Source: Amaranthus tricolor (lineage: Eukaryota > Streptophyta > Magnoliopsida > Caryophyllales > Amaranthaceae). Taken from it: a DNA stretch of 64,000 nt. The stretch spans positions 47,501 through 111,500 of the forward strand of contig NC_080050.1 in assembly GCF_026212465.1 (NCBI RefSeq), written 5' to 3'. The notes under the pieces are model-generated. The model did no database searches. It saw only the letters and a program-made list of their open reading frames with translations, and was not told the origin of the DNA. A program made the position numbers and the translations under genes. Below are positions 34,141 through 47,842 of this stretch, in pieces. How positions within the stretch are numbered: position 1 is the stretch's first letter; the number at the start of each line of letters is the position of its first letter.

Positions 34141-37100
34141 ATTATTATTTCTAACAGTAATCTTGAAGGCCTTTAGTTTCTAGTTTCTAATGTAGCGTAT
34201 CTCTATTATTGGATATTAAAGTTGATAATATATCCTTCATCCATTCCCAAAAATGTGCCTTAGTTTAAAATTGTGGTATTGTTGTATCAACAAAGAACAT
34301 TTACAATCATTTATCATTCATATGTTCCCTCCTTTAATCCATCATGCCGTTACCTTAATGTTGCTAAAAATTTCTAATCATCCTTCTACTTGTTCCTTGT
34401 GTTTGTATATTAAGAGATGTAATGAAGGGATGTGTACTTCAGTATATTGTTAGTTTCAAAAATCTAAGTGTTGTTATCATAAATTTTTATTTTCATAAGA
34501 ATAATTATCCTTTCTAGTTATTGTAAAATCAGTTAACTTTAAAGATTTAATGTGAAGGAATGTTTTTATTCTCCCAAGTGTTATAAACAATTAAACATAC
34601 AACAACAAACAAGTAGAGCAATAGTGTCGAACAAGTTAACTTTGAGATCAACTATAAATAAAGATGACCGTTGAACCTAAAATGTCAAAAATACAACTAA
34701 TGAATCGTACAGTGTTTGAGATCAACTAATGAATTGTTCTTAGAGGTAAACATCAAATTGATATGAACTCTTTAATGAAAATCCATTCCTACGTGGATGG
34801 ACAATATTCTAACAAAATTTCTTTATCCACGAAATAACCAAAATCTGTCGAAAAATATATAACAGTCAACCAACAAAAAAATTTAACAATAACAATAAGA
34901 ATAAAAAGTGTATTATTCTAAATGACTAATCTTAAATCCTAAATCTTATTCCCTCTTCACTCAAATATATAAACACTTTTGAATTATATGATGCAAATTA
35001 AAAAGACGAATAAAATAAATCTTAAATATTATTTACTATTGACACAAATATATAAAAGCTTTTAAATTATATGATGTAATAAATCCTTAATCCTACCAAA
35101 ATAAAATTAATATTAACACCGACACATACATGTTTTCTATCATCCAAAAGCGAAACATCATGGTAATTGGTAACTAAATTACGAGGATGAAAGCAACTTT
35201 GCTTACTATATTTATTTGAGTACTCCATTCCTATTATAGGATAGGAGCTTTCAAATTTTAGATTTGAATTGATCTAAAATTATTTCTTTATAAAAATAAA
35301 TTAAAATTGAATTGTTACATCAATTGGATACACAAGCTTAGCAAATTTTATTATCTTATCTTTCTTATTTTATTTGCAAGTACTCCTATACTGCAGGAAT
35401 CATTGTCCAGCTTGTCTCTTAAATAAGTGTATTAGTACATAGATTTTGTTAGTAATATAATGTAAATACAATACAAAATACAAATGAATCAATTTGTATC
35501 TCCCTTGTTAATGGCAATGAATCATTTTATATGTTCACAAAAAATGTATGCAGCTGTCTCACGCTTGCGATTAAAAAAATTTATATTTGTTGAATTCAAG
35601 CCTTACAATACTCATTTAAGACTTAAAAAGCTAAAATTTAACACTTAAAATCTCTACTCCAACCTCAATCTTCCTTCTCTTGAGGCTTAATTTAATATTT
35701 TTAGCTATTAACTTCAATTCTTAAAACACCAATTCCACCACTTAAAATGACAATTCTAACTCTTAAAACCCTTACTCCAACTCTTAATTTTGCATTTTAC
35801 TTACCTACTCCAACTGTAAAATATTCATTTCAAGAGTTAAAATGTCTATTCCAATAGTTTAAAGTTTGTCAAATTTAAGACTTAAAATATCTATTTTAGG
35901 GTTCAAAATGTCAAATTCAAGTTCTAAAATGACAATTTCGAAATTATGAGCTAGACTTGTGAGTGGTTGCACGTAGTTATTTGTGTGAAAAGAGATTTGT
36001 TGTTATTTGTTTGATCATCAAAATGTAGTTTGTCTTGAAAATTAAATTTGCAACAATATATATCTCTCGGAAACTTAAAAGGGTGTAGCATAATTAGTCA
36101 ACTATATTTTATTATGAGTGATCTCGTAAGTACAAGTACAACCAACTATATATCTTCAGATATGAATTATGATGATCATGGAAAGCACAACTTTAACAAT
36201 CCAAATTCATGCACAAGCATTAACCAACCTTTTTTTGCATCCTGTTTCTTTTCTTCTTTTTTTTTTTCGTTTGAAACCAACCCTTTTGTTGTACACATTT
36301 GGCATCCCACCAACTTTGTCTAACCCCCCCACCCCCCTTTTTTTAACCCCAAAAAGTAGAGTTTGATTATCTTCTTTTTCTATACAATCCACTGATCATT
36401 ACTTGAAAACTTTATTTCTATTTCACTTTGGAGGTTCATTATTGCTTTTTCTTATTTACCAATCATCATATTTTGAATACCCACATAATACTTTGATGTA
36501 CTATATTTAATTATTTATGTGTGACATCCTTACTTCTTATCAATCAATTATTTTTATACTTACTTTTAATTTAATGTATTATTTTAATTATTTATTATTG
36601 AAATATACATATTTAAATTATAAAAAATTAATATTTAATATTATGAAAGTATACGATTAGACGATTCAAATAAAATCTCAAATAACTATATTTTTTCTTA
36701 CACGTTAGACGCATCAATAAGTCAAACAAGCTTAAATGATGAATATTGTCAATGACCACAATGTAGTAAGTATTTCATAACGGAGAAAGTAATTATTAAA
36801 TTATATAATTTATTCTAGAGTCTAGACCAACACTTGTTTCTCTTTGTAAAAAAATCGATAATTATATAATCCCGCAAATGTAAAAGCAGTTTTTGAAAGG
36901 CTTTCTCGGCTACAAATTGGTAGTATTTATTAATATATCTATAATTTATTAAATTCCCTCAATTATAAAACAATTTCTGGTAGCATTAAATCGGTTCAAC
37001 AAGACTATTTAATAATTGATGGGTGTTATATTTGTGGATGCTCAATTACCAACCCCAAGCCGGAAAATAAATTAAATAATGAAACCTTACCCAACAAACA

Positions 37101-38049
37101 AGCAAAATAATGAACATTGTATTAAAGCCCGACCCTAATTCTTTATGAAATGAAATATAAACAATTCGTTTTATATTAGACTGTCACATAATGAGACGAT
37201 TTAAAATAAAAGTTTATAAGCTAAAAATTTTTATTATTAAGTTATTTAATTCAAGTATAAAGCATGTCTCATAGTGAAATCTTTTCATATAAAAATTTAT
37301 AAAATATAAAATGAATATCTATTTTGAAGATAATGAGTAAAATAATGGATTATTTATCATTTTAAATGTATAATAAAATAAATTAAAATATAAAAATAGA
37401 AAATATTAAAAAATAATAAAATAAGGTGAATGTATGTCTTTTTGTATATTCCCTCTATACATTAATTAACACAATCCTTAAACTTAATTCCCTTAATTAA
37501 AAGTTAAAAGGTATGATGTTGTCAGTTTCACCTACTCTTAAGAATAGTATGCAACTCTACCAAAGTTAACCTCTCCAATTATTTTATTCCCTCTTATCAC
37601 AAATGCCCACAAAGGGAATTATGCCTTTTGAAAAAAAAAACAAAATGGATTCTTTTTTTTTTTTCTTACAAAAGATCAAAACTTTATAAATTTTGGACAT
37701 CTACAACAGTATATCATGTTGGTAGAAACCCTCGCCAAAAAAATATGAAAGGTTCTGAATATGTTTAATATATTTGATTGCACAAAATTCTGATAAATTA
37801 GGAGTCTTAAAATTAAATTACTTAATATATGTTAAGGTATTTAAAGATATAAAATTATTAGAAAAAATATTACAATTTTAATAATTACACAGAACCTTTA
37901 TAAAATTTATAAATTTTGTTCCTAAACTTAAAAAAATAAATATAGTAGAGTGGTGCATTTTTTGAATTAAAAGAAAACGTAAAGATCAAAAGAGTTTATT
38001 ATATTCAAAAATAGAAATATGTTAATTTAGTGGAACTGAATAAAATATA
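34141..38049. other. AT-rich intergenic DNA
   Basis: No gene is visible. A degraded short-period repeat around CTTAAAATGNCNATTCCAA runs from about 35590 to 35945. Fragments at 36480-36790 and 37150-37290 resemble decayed MITEs (GAGACG- and CAAGCTT-containing words). Homopolymer runs occur at 36258-36267 and 37650-37662. Confidence 0.4.
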
Positions 38050-38299
38050 CTCCCTTTTATTTGTTTTACTCGTCCCTATTGATTTTTCAACACTATTCAT
38101 CAATCACTCTTATTATGTGATTTGTTCTTAATTTATAAGTTACAACATAGTTATGTGGGATCTTGTTTAATTCGTTCTATTGTAAATTTTATTAATATCA
38201 ACTTATTATAATTTTTACTTAAACATAATTAGAGATATTTAAGATTGAAAATATACATTGGCAAATATGTCAAAATTAAATGGGAAAAATAAAAAGGAG
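38050..38299. mobile_element. Degraded Stowaway-type MITE (250 bp)
   Basis: Bounded by TA on both sides (38048-38049 and 38300-38301), begins CTCCCTTTTA and ends AAAAAGGAG. Same length and interior words (GATCTTGTTTAATTCGT-like, TATTAATATCAACTT) as 31346-31595, so it is the same family. It lies about 1.8 kb upstream of the BLH3-like start codon. Confidence 0.65.
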
Positions 38300-38309
38300 T
38301 ATAAAATAA

Positions 38310-39842
38310 GATGAAGAGTATAATTAACCACATAAAAATTCATAAAATGAAGTATAATATTATAAGATGATAGATAAAATAAAATATATTTAGGGTGCAA
38401 TAAGAATAGAGTGTATGATTGGTGTTTATGTTAAGACGAGTGTAGAGTGAAAAATGACCACAAAAAGAGTTAGAATAATCCAATCCTAAAAAAAAAAAAG
38501 AAAAAAAAAAAAAAAAACTGGGAATGTGTGTTGTTAAGTTCATCATCTGAATGTTGAAGAAGAGAGAGAAAGTAAGAGTGGGTATGCTTTTGAATGCGGT
38601 TTAAGACATGGTTTAGGTCTACCAACTGGTAGTTAGCTTCTTAAACCCCGTCCTTTGAAGCAAACTAATATAGTTTTTGTGAGAGAAAGAGTTACCAACT
38701 ACTCTTCTTTCTATTCAATTTCTTCTTTGTTTTCACCTTTTCTTTCATTTTTATTCTTAAATTTCTTACTCACACGTGCCAATGGTGGAATATGATTGAT
38801 GATTGATCAAATTCAAATAAATAAAAAAGAAGGTTGTAGCTTGTAGTAGTACCACTACTTAACTATTCTTTCTCTCTCTACTTACCTTTTATTTAATCTT
38901 TCATAGCCACTCATTATTATTTTGTTTAGGGAAGAAATTTCATTTCTTTTATTTTAATTTCAATTTTAATTTTAATATATATGGAGAAGTCTCTGTTGGT
39001 TACAACTTACAACAAGCACAAGTATATTATTCTATAATTGTGTGTGTCATTGTTTGATTGAAAAGGGTTTTCTGGGTGTTGGCTTATGCAAAATCTCTTG
39101 GGATCAGTTTGTCTTTTGTGTTTAAGCTTTTTATGCTTTTTATTTTTTTTACCAGTTTTTAGCTTATATTTGTTCCCATTAATAGGCACATCATCTTTGA
39201 GGTACTCTACAAACTATCTTCATCTTCCTATGTGTTCTTTTTTCTTCATGTTTTAATTACTTCATACTTCACTTTGCTTCATTTCTATTCTGGGTTGACT
39301 TGCTTCAGTTTTTGGGTGCTTTTTCTGAAATGATCTGGTTTGCTTTATTAATACTTGTATGACCTAAACTTTATTTCTTTTGTGACACTTTGAAAAAGAT
39401 GGCTTCTTTATTTTTGTCTTAGTTCAAATGTTGAATTATTTTTTTTTTATTATACATGTATAGTAACATACCTAGAAATTGGATGATGAATGGGATTATA
39501 TCCTTTTTTTTTGATTTTATGTGTTTATCTTGATGCTTCTTAGCATTTGGGTGATTCTAGAATCTGTATGATACTCTTAACTCTTGTCAGGTTAATTATT
39601 AGGTTACTAAGTTTTTGATGATCTTGTCAGGTTAATTATTAGGGTACTAAGTTTTTGATGATGAGAAAAACATAAAAAGCTGAGTTGATATTAAGTGATT
39701 TTTTTTTTCTTATTAAATTAGGTGGTGTGGTGTTACTGGTCCATGAACTGATCTTATGACATATGAAGATTTCTGCTGATGTTCTGCTTCTGGATTTGTG
39801 CTTCTACATTACAAGTTTTTAAGGAAAAGTGAGAGAGACACG
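38310..39842 (+). promoter_or_regulatory. Upstream region and probable 5'-UTR intron of the BLH3-like gene
   Basis: Pyrimidine-rich and AT-rich DNA without a gene. A poly-A tract lies at 38487-38517. A GAG|GTACTC donor at 39202 and a TTAG acceptor at 39721 would define a 520-bp leader intron, which is inferred and not shown. The leader proper, 39722-39843, holds three short upstream frames. A repeated block, TCTTGTCAGGTTAATTATTA plus TACTAAGTTTTTGATGA, occurs twice at about 39583-39662. Confidence 0.45.
39743..39822 (+). promoter_or_regulatory. Cluster of three upstream ORFs in the BLH3-like leader
   Basis: Upstream ATGs at 39743 (3-codon frame with stop), 39756 (8 codons with stop, ends 39779) and 39763 (20 codons with stop, ends 39822) precede the main ATG at 39844. 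The last two overlap in different frames. If the leader is transcribed as proposed, they should reduce translation of the main frame. Function is inferred from position only. Confidence 0.5.
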
Positions 39843-39843
39843 A

Positions 39844-42800
39844 ATGGCCACTTATTACCCTAGTTCTAGTGCTCAGCTTGATGTTATGTCAGCTCCTTAT
39901 GTCAGGGACCAAAAGTTTGCATCATATTCTGAGTCGCATCTTCTTAATGGAAATATGATGATGTACCTTACATCTTCTTCTTCACCTGGGTCTTTCTCTG
40001 AGGTTTCTCCTGGTTCCTCAATGAATCCCCAAAATGGTGTTGAAATTCCTGCCATTAATGCCAGAAATGAGATGATGTTCATCCCACCTACAGCTACAGG
40101 TGATTCAATGTGTATTCAACCCATCAGTGGGCCTCTAAACTCGGTTGCTGGTGAAAATGTCGGAAACTCTATGCCGGGAGAGCTTCAACTGACATCTAGG
40201 AGTCAAATGAATATGGTAGATGGTGAACAGAATTTGCAAGGATTGTCACTTAGCTTAAGTACTCAGATGTCAACAGCGGTTTCAACATCTCAATTTCAGT
40301 ACCAATACTCCAACCCAGGACTTTCTTCTGTCCTAAGTCCTCATCTTCCCTTATCTGCTGAGAATAATGTTAGGCATATGGGCTGTAAAGTTGATGATGC
40401 TTCCACAAACAAGGATATGAGAAATTCTGATTATTTTCCTTATGAAGTGCAAGGAGAGGGACACAATAGTATTAGGTTTGGAGCTCTGAATCATTCACAA
40501 TACTCAGTAAACCCAAAATCTGTTAACTGTAATCCCTATCAATATGAACAGGCTGGAATGGCCAACACACTTTTGAAATCCAAGTATATGAAGGTTGCAC
40601 AACAGTTGTTGGATGAAGTAGTTAATGTTCGAGATGCTCTTAAGCGGTCTGATTCTGGAAGAGACCAAAATTCAAATAAAGAGGATGAAAGTTCCAAAGA
40701 GGCTAAGGTTGGATCACAGGCTGCATCAGAATCTAATGAGCCTCCTGCAGGGTCTGGCTCCGCTCAGGAACTTTCTCCTGCAGAACGACAAGAACTGCAG
40801 AGCAAATTGGACAAGCTTCACTCCATGTTGGATGAGGTAACTTACATTACATGTATATTTTTGGTTGTGTTAATCACTTAAGTGTTCTGTTTCTTATTTG
40901 ATTATGGCGATGAGCTGTTGGATGGTTTTATAGATAGAAGACTCTAGAATATGCTAAGGTTATGTTATGGATTATCATGTCTAGCTCTTAAATATCAACG
41001 AATGCTGTGAGAAATTCATGCAATTTTTAGACTTCTTAGAGCTATAGATGGAATTGTACTTTTGGTGATTCTTAAATGATCAGTAATAGGCATAGCTTAG
41101 GATTATCTGATTGAAGGATAGGAGTTGAGCTTGATTAGGCAAGGGGAGATGCAACAGAAATGGATATATGTGGCTTTAAACAGAGGAGCTACAATTACAA
41201 TTATGTACTCATTAAGGGAATCTACTCAAGGGTCTGCGTTCCTTGGTGTCAGAAGCTGCTTGGGATCTTGAATTCAATCAATGAAATTGCGAAATGTTTT
41301 AGTTTTGCAAAGAGAATATAGAATGTTTCCTGTTACATTTAACACTGTTAGAATAAATATCCTTTCTTATCGTTAATTTGGGGTTCTGAAGACCAATCAT
41401 TTTATTGTCAAGCATTATTTCGGCTATTAGCCAAAGAAGTTCAATGAATTCCATCAGCTTCTTGTACGGTTGTACTTTCTCCCTCGTACTTAAATATCAC
41501 ATGATTTGACTGACGGAACTTTTACAATACTCATTTTAATCATCCCCATGTCACTTAACATATGTAACGGCATATCATTAATTGTTATCAATAAAAATAA
41601 ATGTTTTAGGAAACTAGGATAAGTTCGTGTGTGTGTGTGTGTTGTAACAATTACTCTTTAATATTTGTCTTGTGAAATTGGTTTTTTTTTTTTTATTAAT
41701 TTTTGTTTTGCTTTAAGGCAGTGAATGAGCATAACTCAGTTTTTAAAACTCTTTGATTTAATGTTGTGATTGCAGGTAGATAGAAGATACAAGCAATATT
41801 GCCATCAAATGCAAATACTGGTGTCATCTTTTGATGTGGTAGCAGGGGGTGGGGCAGCTAAACCTTACACAGCACTAGCCCTTAAGACAATATCTCGTCA
41901 TTTCCGATGCTTGCGCGATGCCATAACTGGCCAAATTCAAGCAACCCGTAAAAGCCTTGGGGAGCAAGACAATGGTCTTGGAGGAGCAATTCCTCGTCTT
42001 CGTTATGTGGATCAACAACTCAGACAGCAGAGAGCCCTTCAGCAATTTGGTATGATGCGCCATGCTTGGAGGCCTCAGAGAGGACTTCCTGAAAGTGCTG
42101 TAACCATTCTTCGCGCTTGGCTTTTCGAGCACTTTCTTCATCCGTAAGTTCTCTACCTCTTCCACTTTCAAGATTTCTTTATTGGAATGGCGAATTCAGG
42201 CTCATCTAACTGTGTTGTTGACAGATACCCAAAGGATTCAGAAAAGATAATGCTGGCTAGGCAAACAGGATTGACTAGAAGCCAGGTATTATCAACATTC
42301 AACAAGTTCCTATTCCTTTTTTAAAACTCCATTACATGTTGTTAAGCATATTCTTTCATTTATGAATTTGTTTTTGAAATGTTTTTATGTGTTGTGTTCA
42401 TCCCTACCCTACTATGTTAATTCTGAATATTGGAATGGCGACCTAGCTGAAAATATGGCCTTTCTATACCTCAAGTATGATAAATTATTTCTTAAAACTG
42501 CTGTAGAATCTATGTGACCTCTTCTGTTATTCGTAAAGCAGGTTGCAAACTGGTTTATAAACGCACGAGTGCGTCTTTGGAAGCCAATGGTGGAAGAAAT
42601 GTACAAAGAAGAATTTGGAGAAGCAGATATACTAAATTCTAGATCCTCTCCGGAAAACACACCCAAATTAACAAGGGAAAAATCATGGGGATCCGAGGAT
42701 AGGAGAGAAGATATGCAAGAAAGCTCGACCTCTATAGCGCACGATTCAAAGATCAATATGAACCAAGGGATTGGAGGTCTAGGAAGTAATGACAATAACC

Positions 42801-43096
42801 ATGGATTTTACAGTAATAATGCGTCACTTTCCTCCCCTGATCCTAATCATCCTCATCTCATTGTTTCAAATGCTGCTTACCACATACCTGAGTTGGGTAA
42901 CTTTAGTGTAGACAACCAAGTTTCTCTTGCCTTGGGATTACGACATCGTGAAGGAGATGTTACGTTTCGGGGTAACCCAACTACAGAAGCTACAATGGGA
43001 GTTGGCACATCAGAATATAATCCTTACCTTGAGCAAGTTAATCAGCAACATAGGTTTGGTAACCCATCTCACATTCTAAATGATTTTGTAGCTTGA
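39844..43096 (+). CDS. BEL1-like TALE homeodomain transcription factor (BLH3/BLH10 type)
   Basis: Exons are 39844-40836, 41776-42143, 42225-42285 and 42542-43096; phases agree and the joined frame gives 658 aa. The start is the first in-frame ATG (MATYYPSSS). Visible parts: N-terminal region with [10 protein letters not shown] and NEMMFIPPT; a ZIBEL-like LSLSLSTQ near residue 140; SKY box at 246-248 beginning the SKY/BELL domain that extends through [13 protein letters not shown] in exon 2; a three-residue-extended (TALE) homeodomain from about 430 to 492 with PYP at 454-456 and WFINARVR at 478-485; and a C-terminal VSLALGL at 601-607. BELL proteins bind DNA in the nucleus as heterodimers with KNOX proteins. 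The exon pattern (homeodomain over three exons, 61-nt exon 3) is the usual BELL pattern. AATAAA sits at 43096 and 43151. BLH3/BLH10 assignment rests on N-terminal resemblance and the adjacent BLH11-like gene. Confidence 0.95.
41624..41642. repeat. GT dinucleotide microsatellite in BLH3-like intron 1
   Basis: A short (GT)n run within the 939-bp first intron, followed by a poly-T stretch near 41682. No coding effect. Confidence 0.6.
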
Positions 43097-43150
43097 ATAA
43101 AATGCAAAATCATAAATACTACTCTAGTCTCTAGAGTACATCTTTATATC

Positions 43151-43156
43151 AATAAA
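43151..43156 (+). terminator. Candidate polyadenylation signal of the BLH3-like gene
   Basis: AATAAA 55 bp after the stop codon, in an AT-rich 3' region. Another AATAAA overlaps the stop at 43096-43101. Confidence 0.45.
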
Positions 43157-43159
43157 GTG

Positions 43160-45389
43160 GGGTTAGAACATATTATACTGAACCTTAGAAATAGTAATAT
43201 CTGCATTTTTTCTTTCACTCCTGCTATTCTTATCAAGCGCTTCTGCTGTGCATTTTGTGAAAATTTCTAGCAGACCGCTAAGTGGGAAAAGGCGATGGAG
43301 TGTTGTGTAAACTTCATTTGGATATATTGTTGTAGATTTACCCAGATGTAATATGCATTATAGATACTGGAATTTGGATGGATATATAGCATATATTTGT
43401 ACAAGATAGGATTATTCATGTAATTTTGTGCGACATTTTGGTAAAAAGAAATAAAATTGATATAAAACATTAAGAGTATACTTGATGTGTGGTAGTGATA
43501 TACATAACTGATTACTGTTAATTCTTGTATATTTAGTTTAATGAGTAAGTAGTGATTAAGAGATGAAATTATATTGAGGTACTGCACTAATTGCATTCTG
43601 CAGAAGAGAATTACTCCATATTAGTATTTGCAATATCAACTTAGAGATTCATTTGTACCTCCGTATGAGCAGGATCAGCTCTGAGCAGCCCATTTTTCAG
43701 AATGTGTAGTGGTGATAAATATTGTCATCATCTTTTTTTACCCTCCCTGATGAAGACAAATTTGAGTTAGAATGTTTTTGATTCAGATAATTTAGTTTTG
43801 GATTTTATGCTGCAACATTCATAAAACTTAATGCAGAAAAAACAGCACAGCTTTAATCAGAGGGAGTGTGGGGTCCCGTCCCTTCTCAAAGAAACCCAGA
43901 AAACACAGCAACAACATTCAAGAACTAATTAAATACTTTTATGGACAAATTTAAACACAATTGGTAATCATTACAAAAAACACCCTCTCTCTAACCAGCC
44001 CAGGCCCCGGTACGTACCAAAATCAGACCAAACCTCCTCTTCCCCTCCTAAACTTTGGTAAAATATAGAAGTGAGATAAATTTAGTAGGACAAAGGAAGT
44101 ATTGTTAAGAGATGATAATTAACTTAGCTCAATCACGATGCACGAGCTATGCCTATATAAAATTTGAGTTACATATATAAATCGAGCACCATATAACTTA
44201 GCTCAGAAGGATGTAAAATTTTGAAGACAAAACCATTAAAATACTTCTAATAAAAACTTATTACATAAGTAATGTTACGATTACGCGAATGTCATACTAT
44301 CTTAAAATTTTTATTGAGGTGTTGACATGATAATAAAAACTTAGGTTACATGCTTAAATTGCATTCACCTTTTGGTCTCTTGAGTGTTGACACTTGATAG
44401 ACTGACAGTGTCAGTTGATCGATGCGCTTTAGTGTAGTGTGTTTGTATATAGGTATTATTGTAGGCATGAAATCTTATGGTTGTATTGCATAGATTGCTA
44501 TATGCTTTATTTTGAAGAAAGTCACTTTAAAATAAATTTTCATCAGATATATAATAGAAAATAGGCTCAATATTATGAAGGTGGGTGCAAACTCACATAA
44601 ACAAACAAATTAAAAGGTAGTAGTAAAAGATAGCCCAATTTTCAACCATTATCTTTATATCATTAATTTATTATACACATTTAACTTCTCTTTTTATTTC
44701 AAATTATTAGTATATTTTTCTCACTTTTATTAGGTCTACTTTTTTACCTCAACCTTTAAAAAAACCACACAACATATTTGTTGTAAACTTTATTTGACAA
44801 GGAAAATTTCCCTCTGCTTGATAGAATCATAGAATAAAGTTGGTTGTAGAAAGGGTAAACCCCAATAAATAGAAGAAAAAAAAAAACTGTTTAAAGATGC
44901 TGTGATGGACATGCATTAGGAGTTAGGAATATTATTTGGGCAAAAGAAAAAAGAGAGCTTGCTTTTTTGAGTCTCCCAAAGAAATGAAATTGCAGGGATG
45001 GATTGTTTGTTGTTTTGTAGTCAGTAAAAATGGGGACCTTTCCTTTAACATGTCAATGTCATTTTCTTTGTTTTTCCACTTGGTCTAGTATTGTTAGCTT
45101 TGCTTTTTGGGTGAACTTGTACAGGTCTACACACCTTTGCTTTTTTTGTGAACCTGTACAGGTCTACTTTCTTAGCTTCTCTTAGCCCTTTTTTTTTCTT
45201 TTTTAACTTACTTTGTTTTATTTTTTCTTTTTTACAATTTTAACAATGATGATTTTTTTACAATTTTATCAATGATGATTTTTTTTTTTACAATTTTATC
45301 ATTGATGATTGATTGAGTTGAGACTTGAAAGTACTCACAATCAGTCAATCATAGTGTATATAATCTATCATACAATTTCGCCCATCTAT
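43160..45389. other. Intergenic between the BLH3-like gene and the foldback element
   Basis: No convincing gene on either strand. The stretch is AT-rich with short low-complexity tracts (for example GATGATTTTTTTACAATTTT repeated three times at about 45247-45310). Confidence 0.4.
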
Positions 45390-45686
45390 TTAAGTTGGGA
45401 GTTGCTAAATTTCACCACCCCTTTTCATTTTATCGCCACCTCCCTTTAAAATTACGTATTTGCCCCTTTAGTTTAAAAAATTACAAAATTGCCACTGGAC
45501 TTAAAAATTAATTAATAAATGTAAATCACGCTTAATAACACTATTAAAAATTTAATGTGGAAGATTTGTCTATATATATCGAATTCAGAGATGCGTATGA
45601 AGTACGAATTCAAAAACGGTATTATCTCTCTAAAAACTAAATTAAAACAATAAATTAAATATAATAATTAAAACAAAAATGAAAAT

Positions 45687-45687
<1 letters not shown>

Positions 45688-45756
<69 letters not shown>

Positions 45757-45793
45757 TCACAATAATAATAATAATAATAATAACAACAACAAC

Positions 45794-45845
<52 letters not shown>
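45688..45845. repeat. AAT microsatellite array
   Basis: More than 45 AAT units with a few CAC and AAC interruptions. It is the left arm of the first palindromic module of the element at 45397-47337. Confidence 0.9.
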
Positions 45846-45849
<4 letters not shown>

Positions 45850-46016
45850 TAAATTAATAATAATTTTTTAAAAAATTAAGAACAATGAAACCGTGCGACT
45901 GAACCGCGGTCCAGCCGTGATTTTTTCTGCGACTGAACCGCGGTTGGCTCACGGTTTTTCCTGCGACTGGGTTTTTTTTAAAAAAAAATTATTATTAATT
46001 TTATTTATATGATTAT

Positions 46017-46165
<149 letters not shown>

Positions 46166-46498
46166 TTTAAATTATTAATAAAAAATTAATAATTAATTAA
46201 CAACTAAAATTTAATTAATATATTATTATTATATTAAAAATAATTAAACATTCAAATAAATTATTTAAATTCAAAACTAATAACATTGTCATAATATAAT
46301 AATATATTAAAATAAAATAATTTATTACAACATTTATTAAATAACAATACCTTAAAAAATAAATTAACTAAACAAAAGAAATTTTATAATTCAAAATTGA
46401 AAAAAAAAAAGGCAGTCGCAGAAAAAACCGCGAGCCAATCGCACTTAATAACACTATTATCATTTTAAAAACATTAAATTTAAAGAAGAATATAAAAA

Positions 46499-46500
<2 letters not shown>

Positions 46501-46545
<45 letters not shown>

Positions 46546-46623
46546 TTTAAAAAAATAAATTAAATATAAAAATTTAATAATAATAATAATAATAATAATA
46601 ATCACAATAATAATAATAATAAC

Positions 46624-46670
<47 letters not shown>

Positions 46671-46674
46671 TCAC

Positions 46675-46726
<52 letters not shown>

Positions 46727-46755
46727 GTAATAATAATAATAATAATCACAATCAC

Positions 46756-46811
<56 letters not shown>

Positions 46812-46815
46812 TCAC

Positions 46816-46876
<61 letters not shown>

Positions 46877-46899
46877 TTGATAATAATAACAACAATAAC

Positions 46900-46946
<47 letters not shown>

Positions 46947-46968
46947 TAATAATAATAATATAAATGAA
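46501..46968. repeat. Long compound AAT array with periodic AATCACAAT interruptions
   Basis: About 470 bp of AAT units broken by AATCACAAT or AACAATCAC blocks at 46601, 46667, 46744 and 46807. The recurrence of the same interruption suggests amplification of a higher-order unit of about 65-75 bp rather than simple slippage. The apparent long isoleucine frame on the - strand is an artefact of this array. Confidence 0.9.
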
Positions 46969-47186
46969 ATTAATAATAATTTTAAAAAAAAAAAAAAAAA
47001 TACACAGTCGCCGAAAAACCGCGGTTGGACCATGGTTCAATCGCACAAAACGTGCGACTGAACCGCGGTCCAGCCGCGGTTTTCCTACGACTGGGTAAAT
47101 TTTTTATTTGTTTTTTTAAAAATTATTATTAATTTCATTTATATTATTTTTTGTTTAAATTATTATATTTAATTTATTTTTTAAAA

Positions 47187-47220
<34 letters not shown>

Positions 47221-47566
47221 AATAAAAAATTTCAAGGGGATGACAAAATTGTAATTTTTTAAAGTCTATGGGCAAATTCGTAATTTTATTTGGGGTGACG
47301 ATAAAATGAAAAGGAATGGCGAAGTTTAATAACACCCTTAAGTTTTTAAGTTAATCTTCTAACTCACTAAAAATATTAAATACCGATGAGCCTAATTTTA
47401 CTATTCCACACTCTTTACCCCAAAAACTTAATACAAGATGTTTTATTTATCAGTTTAAGTTTTTGATTGTATTGATTACTTGATACACAAATGAGATCAG
47501 ACATCTTTAGGGAAAGAAATCCTCTATATTTTATTGATTTTGTCATAGTATGTTTGCAAAAACGTA

Positions 47567-47840
47567 CTTTCTCCGTTTTAATTTACTTGCAAAGTTTATT
47601 TTTTCACACAGTTCAATGTATTAATTTAATCCTTAATATCTCTACTTATGTGTAGTAAAAAATTATAAAAATTTAAAATTATAATTCTTGTAGTGAGACG
47701 AACCAAATAAGATTTCACTTAATTATGTTTTAACTTATAGATTAATAACTAATCACGAATTAAGTGTGCTGAACGAATTAAGTGTGCTGAATGAATAGTG
47801 TCATTTTTATAATGTTGTGACTGATTTGAAACAGAGAAAG
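47567..47840. mobile_element. Stowaway-like MITE (274 bp)
   Basis: Bounded by TA (47565-47566 and 47841-47842) with ends CTTTCTCCGTTTTA and AAACAGAGAAAG. The interior is AT-rich with words shared with 31346-31595 and 38050-38299. A 17-bp unit, ACGAATTAAGTGTGCTG, is tandemly duplicated at about 47756-47790. Confidence 0.65.
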
Positions 47841-47842
47841 TA

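Noticed and set aside
36048..36392. Overlapping frames on both strands near 36048-36392
   Set aside because: Low-complexity T- and C-rich sequence, no domain, three overlapping frames that exclude each other.
46501..47046. 181-codon isoleucine-rich frame on the - strand
   Set aside because: It is only the translation of the AAT/ATT microsatellite array and has no coding character.
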